Shown: piece after piece, positions 35,977-44,242 of the stretch
Numbering within the stretch: position 1 is the first letter of the stretch
Layout: every line of letters begins with the position of its first letter
DNA from: VXRN01 sp963664365
GTDB lineage: Bacteria; Chloroflexota; Dehalococcoidia; Lucifugimonadales; UBA1123
DNA: 64,000 bases
Direction: 5' to 3'
NCBI GenBank assembly: GCA_963664365.1
Contig: OY761144.1
Location: 1,240,001-1,304,000 of the forward strand
The notes under the pieces: model-generated
Told to the model about the DNA's origin: nothing
The model's database searches: none
The model's input: only the letters and a program-made list of their open reading frames with translations
Made by a program: the position numbers and the translations under genes

Positions 35977-38667
35977 CTAGTGCGGCTCAGAACCGTGCTC
36001 ATTACGATAGACTTGCTTCATGTACTTGATGTCCGTTGTGGGAATTTCAGTCACATCATCAAGGTAACCCATGATATAGTCGCCCGCGACCATTGACATT
36101 GTTCCGCTCAAATCCTTTAATCCAGCCGCGTGACCGAACTCATGCATGAGGGTCCTCGGAAGGTACTTGTATGTCCAACCTATCGGTGTTTTTTCACCAT
36201 CGTCATGAATGTTGAAAGTCCAGATATATGTACTGTGTTCCCTATGTAGACCATCGTACTCCCACGGTGGTTCTTCGATGCGTATAGTCTTCAAGCTTTC
36301 TAGGTGTATCTCACCATCCTTGAAGCCATTAACACACCCTACAGATGCTCCGCAGTCGCCGACGCTGTAAGTGCCATCGTTAGGTATGCCTTTGACTACA
36401 TTAATCAAGACTGTCCTACCATCGGTGTTTCTATTACCACAGCCTCCCTTTTCGCAGAAGAGTACGTGAGGCCAAGGAGTCGCTACGACTTTGTTCCATG
36501 CGGTAGCTGCGGTTGGAACCGACGTAGGTATGACAATTTCAGGGCCAGGAATAGGTGTAGCTGTAGCCGAACTGATAATATTCGTTGACCCGGCAAGTGG
36601 AGTTGGCGTAATTGTGGGAACCGGCGTCCACGTCGGTGCGGGGGTGCCCATCGTGTACTGCACGGTGTAGTCGGGTTGATGGCCGTAGTGAGGAATGGGG
36701 TATTGAGCCGTTATCTTTAGAATGAAACTACTCTCAATGAACTTGATCTTGTTTGTTGTTGCCTGAATAGTGTACTTCCCGGGTCCCATAGCTGCGCCTA
36801 TCAGAGAGTTCAGGCCCCAGCCGCTGTCGTTATCATAGAGGTACATTTTGCCTTTTAGTTTAACCTTATCTGCTTTCCGTAATCCTAGGAATGTGTCCAC
36901 TCTGGGAATTGTATCTGATTCCAAAGATATGAGTATATACGTCTTTTCTGTCAGTTCAAAGTAGTAGTAGTTGGAGTATGATTTGCCATGTGGTGAGAGA
37001 CAGCTCTTGCTACTCCATTGACCGCTAGTAGTGATGGAAGTGGGGGCGTCGACCGCAGGAACGGAGACTACTCCTAACGACTTTACTTGGCAAGGCTTGG
37101 GCGTGGCCGTGGGTTGGGGCTGAGACGGAGTAGGCGTAGGCGTCACCACCGTGACGTTTACACTTGCTAGCTGGAAGTTATCGCTGGCCGCCATCAGCTT
37201 GACCGTGGCATTCCCACCCGGATCGCATCCTATGAATGTCACAGGGGTTGGCGCGACGATAGCCGCGCCGGAGGCACCCTCCTCCGCTGACGCCCCGCTG
37301 GAGCACGAGTTCCCTTTCTTGAGGATGTTGCTGTGTTCTGACTCCAACTTGACCTGCAGGCCGGACGGTACGACATTGTACGGCTCCACGCTAGTCGTCT
37401 CGCCCACGACAACTTCGGTCGGACTTGCGCGGAGGCTGCCGTAAGGCGTGGCTGTGGGGTCGGGGTCAGAACAATCGTTGTCGCTGGTGGTCGCAGAGAC
37501 GGTGTCCGAAGGGTCGCCGTATGGGTAACTCAAGTAGGGGTGGCCGTCGCCACGAGCGCTAACACGAAAGTCGTAGGTGGAATCGCATTCGAGGCCCCTT
37601 ACCGTGTGGGAGGTTCCCGAATGCACGTACCCGCCGAGAGACCAATTGCCGGAGCCTTTCTTGGCGTACTGGACCTTATAGGCATGAACGTCCGCCTTCG
37701 AGCTCCAACTCAGCCCGACGCTGGTGTCCGTGGATCCTGTGACTCTCAGCCCGGTCGGCTTGGGCGCCGGAGCCGGCGTGGCCGTGGGTGAGGGCGTGGG
37801 CGTGGGCGTAGGTGTATGTGTAGGCGTAGGCGTCGGTGTGGGCGTCGGCGTAGGTGTATTCACCCTGATGCTAACGCTTGCCAACTCGTAGTCATCGCTT
37901 TGGACCAGCAACCTCACCGTGGCTGTCCCGCCCGGCTCGCAGCCTCTGAAAGTGATCGTAAATGGCGCGGTGGCCGCGGCAGTGGCGTCTTCCTCCAATG
38001 AGGCCGCGCTGGGGCACGAGTTATTCGACGTGAGGGGGCCGCTGACGTGTATATATATCTCCATGTTGGACGGGACGACGCTCAACACCCACACGTCCGT
38101 CGTCTCGCCCACGTCGATGGTAGTCTTAGTTGCGCCGATGGTGCCGGAGCGCGCGGGTTTGGGCGTGGGCGTATCCGTAGGCGTTGGTGTAGGTGTGTTC
38201 GTAGCCGTGGGCGGGACAGGCGTATTCGTAGCCGTAGGCGGGACAGGCGTGGGCGTGTTTGTAGGATGATAGCAGAGGTAGGGATCGAGAGGGTCTAAGC
38301 ACAAGTAGGGGTCGGGCGTGGCTGTGGGTCTTGGCGTGCGGGTGGCGGTAGGTACAGGCGTGTTCGTGGGCCTGGGCGTGGCGGTAGGTCTAGGCGTGTT
38401 CGTAGGCCTGGGCGTGGCGGTAGGTCTAGGCGTGTTGGTGGGCCTGGGCGTGGCGGTTGCGGGGCTGCCGAACATCAGACAGTAATCGTGGTCGTACTCA
38501 AACAACATACATTCATCGTATGAACTATAGGTGGCCCTCACATCATCCTCTGAGGAGCGCTCCGCCTCGCGTATTCCCATCAGCGTCTTTCGACTGTCAC
38601 CCTGAACGAAGTGAAGGGTCAAAGAACTCTGCTGAGGAACAAGATTTTCTTCAGACAGAGCCTTCAT
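35977..38667 (-). CDS. cassette D zincin-like protein lacking signal peptide
   Basis: 896 codons in the longest frame. The body matches the other protease genes: DECMLFEYDHDYCLMFG, Thr/Pro linkers, Ig-like domain, FN3-like domain (PTGLRVTGSTDTSVGLSWSSK), Ig-like domain (GSLRASPTEVVVGETTSV), a PPC-like domain almost identical to that of E, and HEFGHAAGLKD (842-852, Asp as third ligand) with YIMGY. The 5' end is aberrant: the signal peptide and promoter block present in A-C are missing, with a junction near 38553, and the frame runs into a dispersed repeat. Possible starts (38667, 38580) give no secretion signal. It is probably unexpressed or misdirected and may be a silent sequence store. Confidence 0.75.
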   Translation of the reverse strand: MKALSEENLVPQQSSLTLHFVQGDSRKTLMGIREAERSSEDDVRATYSSYDECMLFEYDHDYCLMFGSPATATPRPTNTPRPTATPRPTNTPRPTATPRPTNTPVPTATRTPRPTATPDPYLCLDPLDPYLCYHPTNTPTPVPPTATNTPVPPTATNTPTPTPTDTPTPKPARSGTIGATKTTIDVGETTDVWVLSVVPSNMEIYIHVSGPLTSNNSCPSAASLEEDATAAATAPFTITFRGCEPGGTATVRLLVQSDDYELASVSIRVNTPTPTPTPTPTPTHTPTPTPTPSPTATPAPAPKPTGLRVTGSTDTSVGLSWSSKADVHAYKVQYAKKGSGNWSLGGYVHSGTSHTVRGLECDSTYDFRVSARGDGHPYLSYPYGDPSDTVSATTSDNDCSDPDPTATPYGSLRASPTEVVVGETTSVEPYNVVPSGLQVKLESEHSNILKKGNSCSSGASAEEGASGAAIVAPTPVTFIGCDPGGNATVKLMAASDNFQLASVNVTVVTPTPTPSQPQPTATPKPCQVKSLGVVSVPAVDAPTSITTSGQWSSKSCLSPHGKSYSNYYYFELTEKTYILISLESDTIPRVDTFLGLRKADKVKLKGKMYLYDNDSGWGLNSLIGAAMGPGKYTIQATTNKIKFIESSFILKITAQYPIPHYGHQPDYTVQYTMGTPAPTWTPVPTITPTPLAGSTNIISSATATPIPGPEIVIPTSVPTAATAWNKVVATPWPHVLFCEKGGCGNRNTDGRTVLINVVKGIPNDGTYSVGDCGASVGCVNGFKDGEIHLESLKTIRIEEPPWEYDGLHREHSTYIWTFNIHDDGEKTPIGWTYKYLPRTLMHEFGHAAGLKDLSGTMSMVAGDYIMGYLDDVTEIPTTDIKYMKQVYRNEHGSEPH

Positions 38668-38703
38668 ATTTCGAGCGCAGCGAGAAATGACGTGAATAAC
38701 CCG
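38668..38703. other. short D/E junction, leader deleted
   Basis: Only 36 bp separate the E partner gene from the longest cassette D frame. The 207-bp block of the other junctions is replaced by a repeat containing CACCCTGAACGAAGTGAAGG (around 38600), which also forms the artefactual N-terminus of the D frame. Confidence 0.6.
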
Positions 38704-41151
38704 CTATTTCTTCGACGGGACCGTGAACAGCGCTGTGGCGGACTTGATGTACTTCGTCGCTCCGCCGATGTCCGTCGCGCTGATGAACAGCTTGGCCTTG
38801 TACTCCACGCCCTCCGTCAGGACCGGTATCTGGTACGACGTGACTCTGTCCGAGTAGATGACGTGGTTCGAACGACCTTCCCAGTCGTCCGGCGCCTTGC
38901 CGGCCGTGGGCATCCAGCGCACCTCGTAGTACGTGAAGGTGAGGTCCGAGGGCATGTCGTAGCTCCACGTCGCCGCGCCGGCGTTCGTCACGTTTAGAAC
39001 CGGAAGCGGCTCAGGCGTGGGCGTCGGGGTCGGCTCGGGAGTAGGCGTCGGCGTCGGACCGGGGACGGTGAACAGCACGGTGGCCGACTTGATGTACTTC
39101 GTCGCTCCGCCGCCGTCCGTCGCGCCGATGAACAGCTTGGCCTTGTACTCGGTATCCGCCGTCAGGCCCGTTATCTGGTACGACGTGACGCTGGCCGAGT
39201 AGATGACGTGGCTCGAACGGCCTTCCCAATCGTTCGGCTCCTTGCCCGCCGTTGGCATCCAGCGCACCTCGTAGTACGTGAAGGTGAGGTCCGAGGGCAT
39301 GTCGTAGCTCCAAGTCGCCGCGCCCGTGTTCGTTACACTGAGCGAGGGAACCGGAGTCGGAGTCGGGATAGGAGTGGAAGTCGCGATGGGTGTAGATGTC
39401 GCGATAGGCGTAGATGTTGCGATAGGCGTTGCCGTCGGCGTCGAGGTCGCTACGGGCGTAGATGTTGCGATAGGCGTAGATGTTGCCACAGGCGTTGATG
39501 TCGCAATGGGCGTAGAGGTTGCAACGGGCGCCGACTTGCACGGCGCGGGGTTTGTCGCGGCGGTCGTCGTGCTGACGCTGATTCTGAGCATCAGAAGATC
39601 GCCGTCCTTCCACGGCTTGGCGCAGCCGCTCCACTGAAGCGACGTGTCTCCGCCCTCAGTCACCGCCGAGGCGTCGTCGAAGTCCAGGCGCAGCGATACC
39701 GTCCCGTTCAGGGCGATGAAGTCCGCGTGGTGGTTCGCCAGGTCGGTGTGCGGATCAAACTCAATCTCCACCGCGTTCGACGCCCACTCTATGCGCTCAA
39801 TAGTGGTCGTGCCGTTGTTGTACCGAAACGCCGCGGGCTTCAGCACTCCCTTCGTGCCGTCCGCGCCAACCGCGCCGCCGCCTAGGTCAACGGGGTCGAA
39901 GAAGGTCTCGTGAAGCGTGCCGGATGGGGCGGTGACCTGGACGAAGTTCTCAGACCTCTTCATCTCTATTTCGGGGTATGCGTCGCAGATGATCTTCTCT
40001 TCCCAGCGCGCGCCGTCGTAGTATCTGTACTCCCCCTTCGGAAGCGGACGCACCGAGGATACGATGCCCGGATACCTGATGCTGAACAGGGCGCTGTCTC
40101 CGTACCTGATCAAGCTCTCGCCCCAGTCGCTGGGTCGTGTCGGTGGGGCAAGTGCCGCCCACTTTACCGTATGTACGTCCGTGCCCGCCGGGAGCCCGGA
40201 CCCAAAGTTGTGATCATTTCGTATGTAGTAATACTTGCCGTCGAGCATTTCATAATTGAAATTGACCCGCCTCTCCCATTCGTACTTGAGTCGGATGCAC
40301 TCCCTGTACTCATCCGTGCCATTGCCGGCCTGGACCTCTTTGTCCATCTTGGCGATGAGGCTCTTCAACTCAGCTACGGTTATCGTCGGTTCCGACGACT
40401 GGGTTGACTGAGACGACGTTGACTGCGACGACCAGAGGGCTGAGGAGGCCGGAGATGAATAGAATGGCTGGCCCATAAGAAAGCGCTGCGCACCGCCCCC
40501 TGCCCCAGCCGCCGCGCCGGATGCGCCTGCCGATGCGTCCGGCAGCCAGACCTTGTCGTAGTCGTCGGCTACCGTAAGCTGGTACTCTCCGTCCAGGCTT
40601 ATGGGTCCAAACCAGTAACGTCCCGCCTGTTGGGTGATGGGCAACAATTCAAAGCTATTCGTAAGGAAGACGATTGCTTCCCGGGCGTCCCATTGCGAGT
40701 CCCGAACTTCAAGCAGCCGTTTGGCCAGTATCTTCGCTCCGGCCTTCGTTGGGAATCCTTTGTTGAGGTCATAGGCAATGGCCACGAGCTCGCTTCCGCC
40801 GCTGCCTTTGATGTACTCCAGGACCTCGAACCTGTACTCCAGCGCGGCGACGTTGTAACTGCTGTTATCACTTCTGGCTATGGCGGACTCGCCTATGTTG
40901 GACACCGAGGTCAGCTTCACCCTGGCAATCACGTCAGATGCTACAATTCTCTCCTCGAGGCTAGACGGGCCCCAGTAAGGTGTTTCGACCGGAATCTCAT
41001 AACCGGGTGGCATCCGGCTTTGATGCAACAAAATCCAAGCATATCCGGCGTAGAACATGTAGAACGCAGTAACGGATAGCATCAGGATGCCTATGACGGC
41101 AACGTACTTGTACCTCCGCTGATTGAGTCGTGAAAAAAGCTCGCGAATCAT
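38704..41151 (-). CDS. cassette E partner: FN3 membrane-anchored protein
   Basis: 815 aa, intact. N-terminal anchor (YKYVAVIGILMLSVTAFYMFYAGYAW), the shared N-terminal domain (SLEERIVASDVIARVKL, LEYRFEVLEYIKGSGGSELVA, RDSQWDAREAIVFL), a serine-rich stretch, the LKSLIAKMDKEVQAG helix, and a central region close to D (FSIRYPGIVSSVRPLPKGEYRYYDG). The FFDPVDLGGGAVGADG domain, a long ATSTP linker and two FN3-like domains (each with TFTYYEVRWMPTAGK) follow. It starts 17 bp after the protease E stop, with AGGAG-like bases directly before ATG. With protease E it forms the only cassette with no visible lesion. Confidence 0.82.
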   Translation of the reverse strand: MIRELFSRLNQRRYKYVAVIGILMLSVTAFYMFYAGYAWILLHQSRMPPGYEIPVETPYWGPSSLEERIVASDVIARVKLTSVSNIGESAIARSDNSSYNVAALEYRFEVLEYIKGSGGSELVAIAYDLNKGFPTKAGAKILAKRLLEVRDSQWDAREAIVFLTNSFELLPITQQAGRYWFGPISLDGEYQLTVADDYDKVWLPDASAGASGAAAGAGGGAQRFLMGQPFYSSPASSALWSSQSTSSQSTQSSEPTITVAELKSLIAKMDKEVQAGNGTDEYRECIRLKYEWERRVNFNYEMLDGKYYYIRNDHNFGSGLPAGTDVHTVKWAALAPPTRPSDWGESLIRYGDSALFSIRYPGIVSSVRPLPKGEYRYYDGARWEEKIICDAYPEIEMKRSENFVQVTAPSGTLHETFFDPVDLGGGAVGADGTKGVLKPAAFRYNNGTTTIERIEWASNAVEIEFDPHTDLANHHADFIALNGTVSLRLDFDDASAVTEGGDTSLQWSGCAKPWKDGDLLMLRISVSTTTAATNPAPCKSAPVATSTPIATSTPVATSTPIATSTPVATSTPTATPIATSTPIATSTPIATSTPIPTPTPVPSLSVTNTGAATWSYDMPSDLTFTYYEVRWMPTAGKEPNDWEGRSSHVIYSASVTSYQITGLTADTEYKAKLFIGATDGGGATKYIKSATVLFTVPGPTPTPTPEPTPTPTPEPLPVLNVTNAGAATWSYDMPSDLTFTYYEVRWMPTAGKAPDDWEGRSNHVIYSDRVTSYQIPVLTEGVEYKAKLFISATDIGGATKYIKSATALFTVPSKK
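39370..39540 (-). repeat. 15-bp class coding repeats for the ATSTP linker (cassette E)
   Basis: Units of the form GT-AGATGTTGCGATAGGC encode [IV]ATSTP and are repeated about ten times here. The equivalent tract is at 16420-16580 in cassette A and 34195-34345 in D, with different unit numbers. Confidence 0.65.
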
Positions 41152-41168
41152 CTCCTGCCTCTATTGCG

Positions 41169-43877
41169 CTAGTGGGGTTTAGAACCATGTTCGTTGCGAT
41201 AGACCTGCCTCATGTACTTTATATCTATGGTAGGAATGGCTGTTGCCATTTCCTGTCCCATTATGGAACCGGGGTATTCTGTACTGGATAAATGCTCTAA
41301 CCCCGCCGCGTGGCCGAATTCGTGCATGAGAGTCCTCGGAAGGTACCTGAAATACGCGCCGCCCGGTGCGTCTGTATCATGAGCATCAATGTCGTTAGTC
41401 CAGATGAACCTTATCGGATTGTCACCTGCACCGAGGGACCACGCTGGTTCTTCAATGACTAGAGCCTTTAGACTTTCTAGATGTTGTTCATTACGCGACA
41501 ACTCTTTGGCGCAAGCTATGGTTCCTCCACAGTCTTTGTCGATGTCTCGGTCGTAAGGTTGCTTATCGGTGCCACCGTACTTTCTGCCTTTGACTACATT
41601 AATGAGAACTGTCCTGCCATCGGTGTTTTTATTTTCGCAACTTCCGCTTTCACAGAAAAGCACATGAGGCCAGGGAGTCGCCACAGCTTTGTTCCATGCT
41701 TCTCTCGCAATGGGAATTGCAGTCGGGAAGACGATTTCAGGACCTGGAGGAGGCGTAGGCGTGGGAGTGTTGAAAGGATTGATTGGCCCGATGAGTGGGG
41801 TCGGTGTAGGTGTGGGGGTCCATGTCGCTGGGGGGGTGCCCATCGCGTACTGCACGGTGTAGTCAGGCTGATGGCCGTAGTGTGGAAAGGGTTCTTGAGC
41901 CGCTATCTTTAGAACGAAACTACTCTCAATGAACTTGATCTTGTTTGTTGTTGCTTGGATGGTGTACTTCCCGGGTCCCATAGCTGCGCCTATCAGAGAG
42001 TTCAGACCCCAGCCGCTGTCGTTGTCACTGAGGTACATTTTGCCTTTTAGTTTAACCTTATCTGCTTTCCGTAATCCTAGGAATGTGTCCACCCTGGGAA
42101 TAGTATCTGATTCCAAAGATATGAGTACATACGTCTTCTCTGTCAGTTCAAAGTAGTAGTAGTTGGAGTATGATTTGCCATGTGGCGAGAGACAGCTCTT
42201 GCTACCCCATTGACCGCTAACAGGAGTGGGAGTAGGGGCACCAGCCGCAGGAACAGAGACTACTCCCAACGACTTTACTTGGCAAGGCTTGGGCGTGGCC
42301 GTGGGTTGGGGCTGAGACGGAGTAGGCGTAGGCGTCACCACCGTGACGTTTACACTTGCTAGCTGGAAGTTATCGCTGGCCGCCATCAGCTTGACCGTGG
42401 CATTCCCACCCGGATCGCATCCTATGAATGTCACAGGGGTTGGCGCGACGATAGCCGCGCCGGAGGCGCCCTCCTCCGCTGACGCCCCGCTGGAGCACGA
42501 GTTCCCTTTCTTGAGGATGTTGCTGTGTTCTGACTCCAACTTGACCTGCAGGCCGGACGGTACGACATTGTACGGCTCCACGCTAGTCGTCTCGCCCACG
42601 ACAACTTCGGTCGGACTTGCGCGGAGGCTGCCGTAAGGCGTGGCTGTGGGGTCGGGGTCAGAACAATCGTTGTCGCTGGTGGTCGCAGAGACGGTGTCCG
42701 AAGGGTCGCCGTATGGGTAACTCAAGTAGGGGTGGCCGTCGCCACGAGCGCTAACACGAAAGTCGTAGGTGGAATCGCATTCGAGGCCCCTTACCGTGTG
42801 GGAGGTTCCCGAATGCACGTACCCGCCGAGAGACCAATTGCCGGAGCCTTTCTTGGCGTACTGGACCTTGTAGGCATGAATGTCCGCCTTCGAGCTCCAA
42901 CTCAGCCCGACGCTGGTGTCCGTGGATCCTGTGACTCTCAGCCCGGTCGGCCTGGGCGCCGGCGCTGGCTCCACCGTGGGCGGTGTGGATGTGGCGGTGG
43001 GCGTATGTGTAGGCGTTGGCGTGGGTGTATGTGTAGGCGTAGCTGTGGGCGTATGTGTAGGCGTGGCGGTGGGTGTATGAGTGGGCGTGGGTGTAGGCGT
43101 GAGAGATCGCACCCTGACGCTAATGCTTGACAGCTTGAAGTTATCACTTTTCGCATGCAGACTCGCCGTGGCTGTCCCACCCGGCTCGCAGCCTTTGAAG
43201 GCGAACTTGAATGGTACCTTGATCGCGATGGAGGCGCCTTCCTCCAATGAGGCCGCGCTGGGGCACGAGTTATTTGACGTGAGGGGGCCGCTGACGTGTA
43301 TATATATCTCCATGTTGGACGGGACGACGCTCAACACCCACACGTCCGTCGTCTCGCCCACGTCGATGGTAGTCTTAGTTGCGCCGATGGTGCCGGAGCG
43401 CGCGGGTTTGGGCGTGGGCGTATCCGTAGGCGTGGGTGTAGGTGTGTTCGTAGCCGTGGGCGGGACAGGCGTATTCGTGGCCGTGGGCGGGACAGGTGTA
43501 TTCGTATCCGTAGGCGGGACAGGCGTGGGGGTGTTTGTAGGATAATAGCATAAGGGATAGTAAGGGTCCTCGCACAGGTTGGGTGGGGGTGGGACAGCCG
43601 TGGGCCTGGGCGTATTCGTGGGCCTGGGTGTGGCGGTAGGTACAGGCGTGTTCGTGGGCCTGGGCGTGGCGGTTGCGGGGCTGCCGAAGAACAGGCAGTA
43701 ATCGTGGTCGTACTCATAGTCCATACACTCTTCGTACGAACTGTAGGTGGGCCTCACATCATCCTCTGAGGCGTGCTCCGATGGCGCCTGCGCCGTGGCG
43801 AATTGTGGAACGACCAGCAGAACGCAACCGAGGATGATCGCGAGAGCGAAGATGCTTCTCATGATTGCGTCCCACAT
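41169..43877 (-). CDS. cassette E secreted zincin-like metalloprotease (intact leader)
   Basis: 902 aa, the only copy with a complete secretion signal: ATG at 43877 with GGGAGGTG upstream, then MRSIFALAIILGCVLLVVPQ ending ATAQA at about residue 30. Order: EECMDYEYDHDYCLFFG, Thr/Pro linkers, Ig-like domain shared with B and D, a TPTHTPTA linker, FN3-like domain, Ig-like domain and PPC-like domain shared with D, TP linker, and the protease domain. The zinc site is HEFGHAAGLEH (852-862), complete with a third histidine, and GSIMGQ as a possible Met-turn. Metzincins of this type cleave extracellular proteins. The 365 bp upstream are unlike the other cassette leaders. Confidence 0.85.
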   Translation of the reverse strand: MWDAIMRSIFALAIILGCVLLVVPQFATAQAPSEHASEDDVRPTYSSYEECMDYEYDHDYCLFFGSPATATPRPTNTPVPTATPRPTNTPRPTAVPPPPNLCEDPYYPLCYYPTNTPTPVPPTDTNTPVPPTATNTPVPPTATNTPTPTPTDTPTPKPARSGTIGATKTTIDVGETTDVWVLSVVPSNMEIYIHVSGPLTSNNSCPSAASLEEGASIAIKVPFKFAFKGCEPGGTATASLHAKSDNFKLSSISVRVRSLTPTPTPTHTPTATPTHTPTATPTHTPTPTPTHTPTATSTPPTVEPAPAPRPTGLRVTGSTDTSVGLSWSSKADIHAYKVQYAKKGSGNWSLGGYVHSGTSHTVRGLECDSTYDFRVSARGDGHPYLSYPYGDPSDTVSATTSDNDCSDPDPTATPYGSLRASPTEVVVGETTSVEPYNVVPSGLQVKLESEHSNILKKGNSCSSGASAEEGASGAAIVAPTPVTFIGCDPGGNATVKLMAASDNFQLASVNVTVVTPTPTPSQPQPTATPKPCQVKSLGVVSVPAAGAPTPTPVSGQWGSKSCLSPHGKSYSNYYYFELTEKTYVLISLESDTIPRVDTFLGLRKADKVKLKGKMYLSDNDSGWGLNSLIGAAMGPGKYTIQATTNKIKFIESSFVLKIAAQEPFPHYGHQPDYTVQYAMGTPPATWTPTPTPTPLIGPINPFNTPTPTPPPGPEIVFPTAIPIAREAWNKAVATPWPHVLFCESGSCENKNTDGRTVLINVVKGRKYGGTDKQPYDRDIDKDCGGTIACAKELSRNEQHLESLKALVIEEPAWSLGAGDNPIRFIWTNDIDAHDTDAPGGAYFRYLPRTLMHEFGHAAGLEHLSSTEYPGSIMGQEMATAIPTIDIKYMRQVYRNEHGSKPH

Positions 43878-44242
43878 CGGCGCACCTCCCAGCCGACATT
43901 CCGAACTCTATCGTTAGGGGAGTCCACCGTATAATACTTTCGGGAGAAAGTCAACATATTCACAATTGTTCGCGTGCTATAATTAATACTAAATGCATAC
44001 AGCATCACCTATAAATAATAAACTATATGACTGTGGGTATATCTCCGACGGCTACGCCGGGAAATCTGGAAGCATCCGCCGGATGCTGCGAACCGCCCCC
44101 CGTATCGAGTACGGGGCAGGCTCTACGGGCATCCGGCGGTCAGGCGGCGGATCTGGGCCTCGCCTCTCAATTGTCACAGTCGGAGTACGGCGGTATAATA
44201 CCTCCACAGACAGCAACGCTCCCTTTGGAATGGAGGCCCGAG
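43878..44242. other. divergent regulatory gap between cassette array and pdxS
   Basis: This gap separates the divergent cassette E and pdxS genes. Toward cassette E it has the RBS GGGAGGTG and a weak TTGACT (43954-43949)/TATACG (43933-43928) pair with only 15 bp between. Toward pdxS it holds a hairpin CCCCGTA-TCGAG-TACGGGG (44098-44116), a duplicated CATCCG-CCGGATG-like palindrome (44071-44140) and the promoter listed separately. No gene is seen. Confidence 0.6.
44171..44199 (+). promoter_or_regulatory. sigma70-type promoter of pdxST
   Basis: TTGTCA (44171-44176), 17 bp, then consensus TATAAT (44194-44199), 43 bp before the pdxS ATG. This is one of the clearest promoters in the window. Confidence 0.7.
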
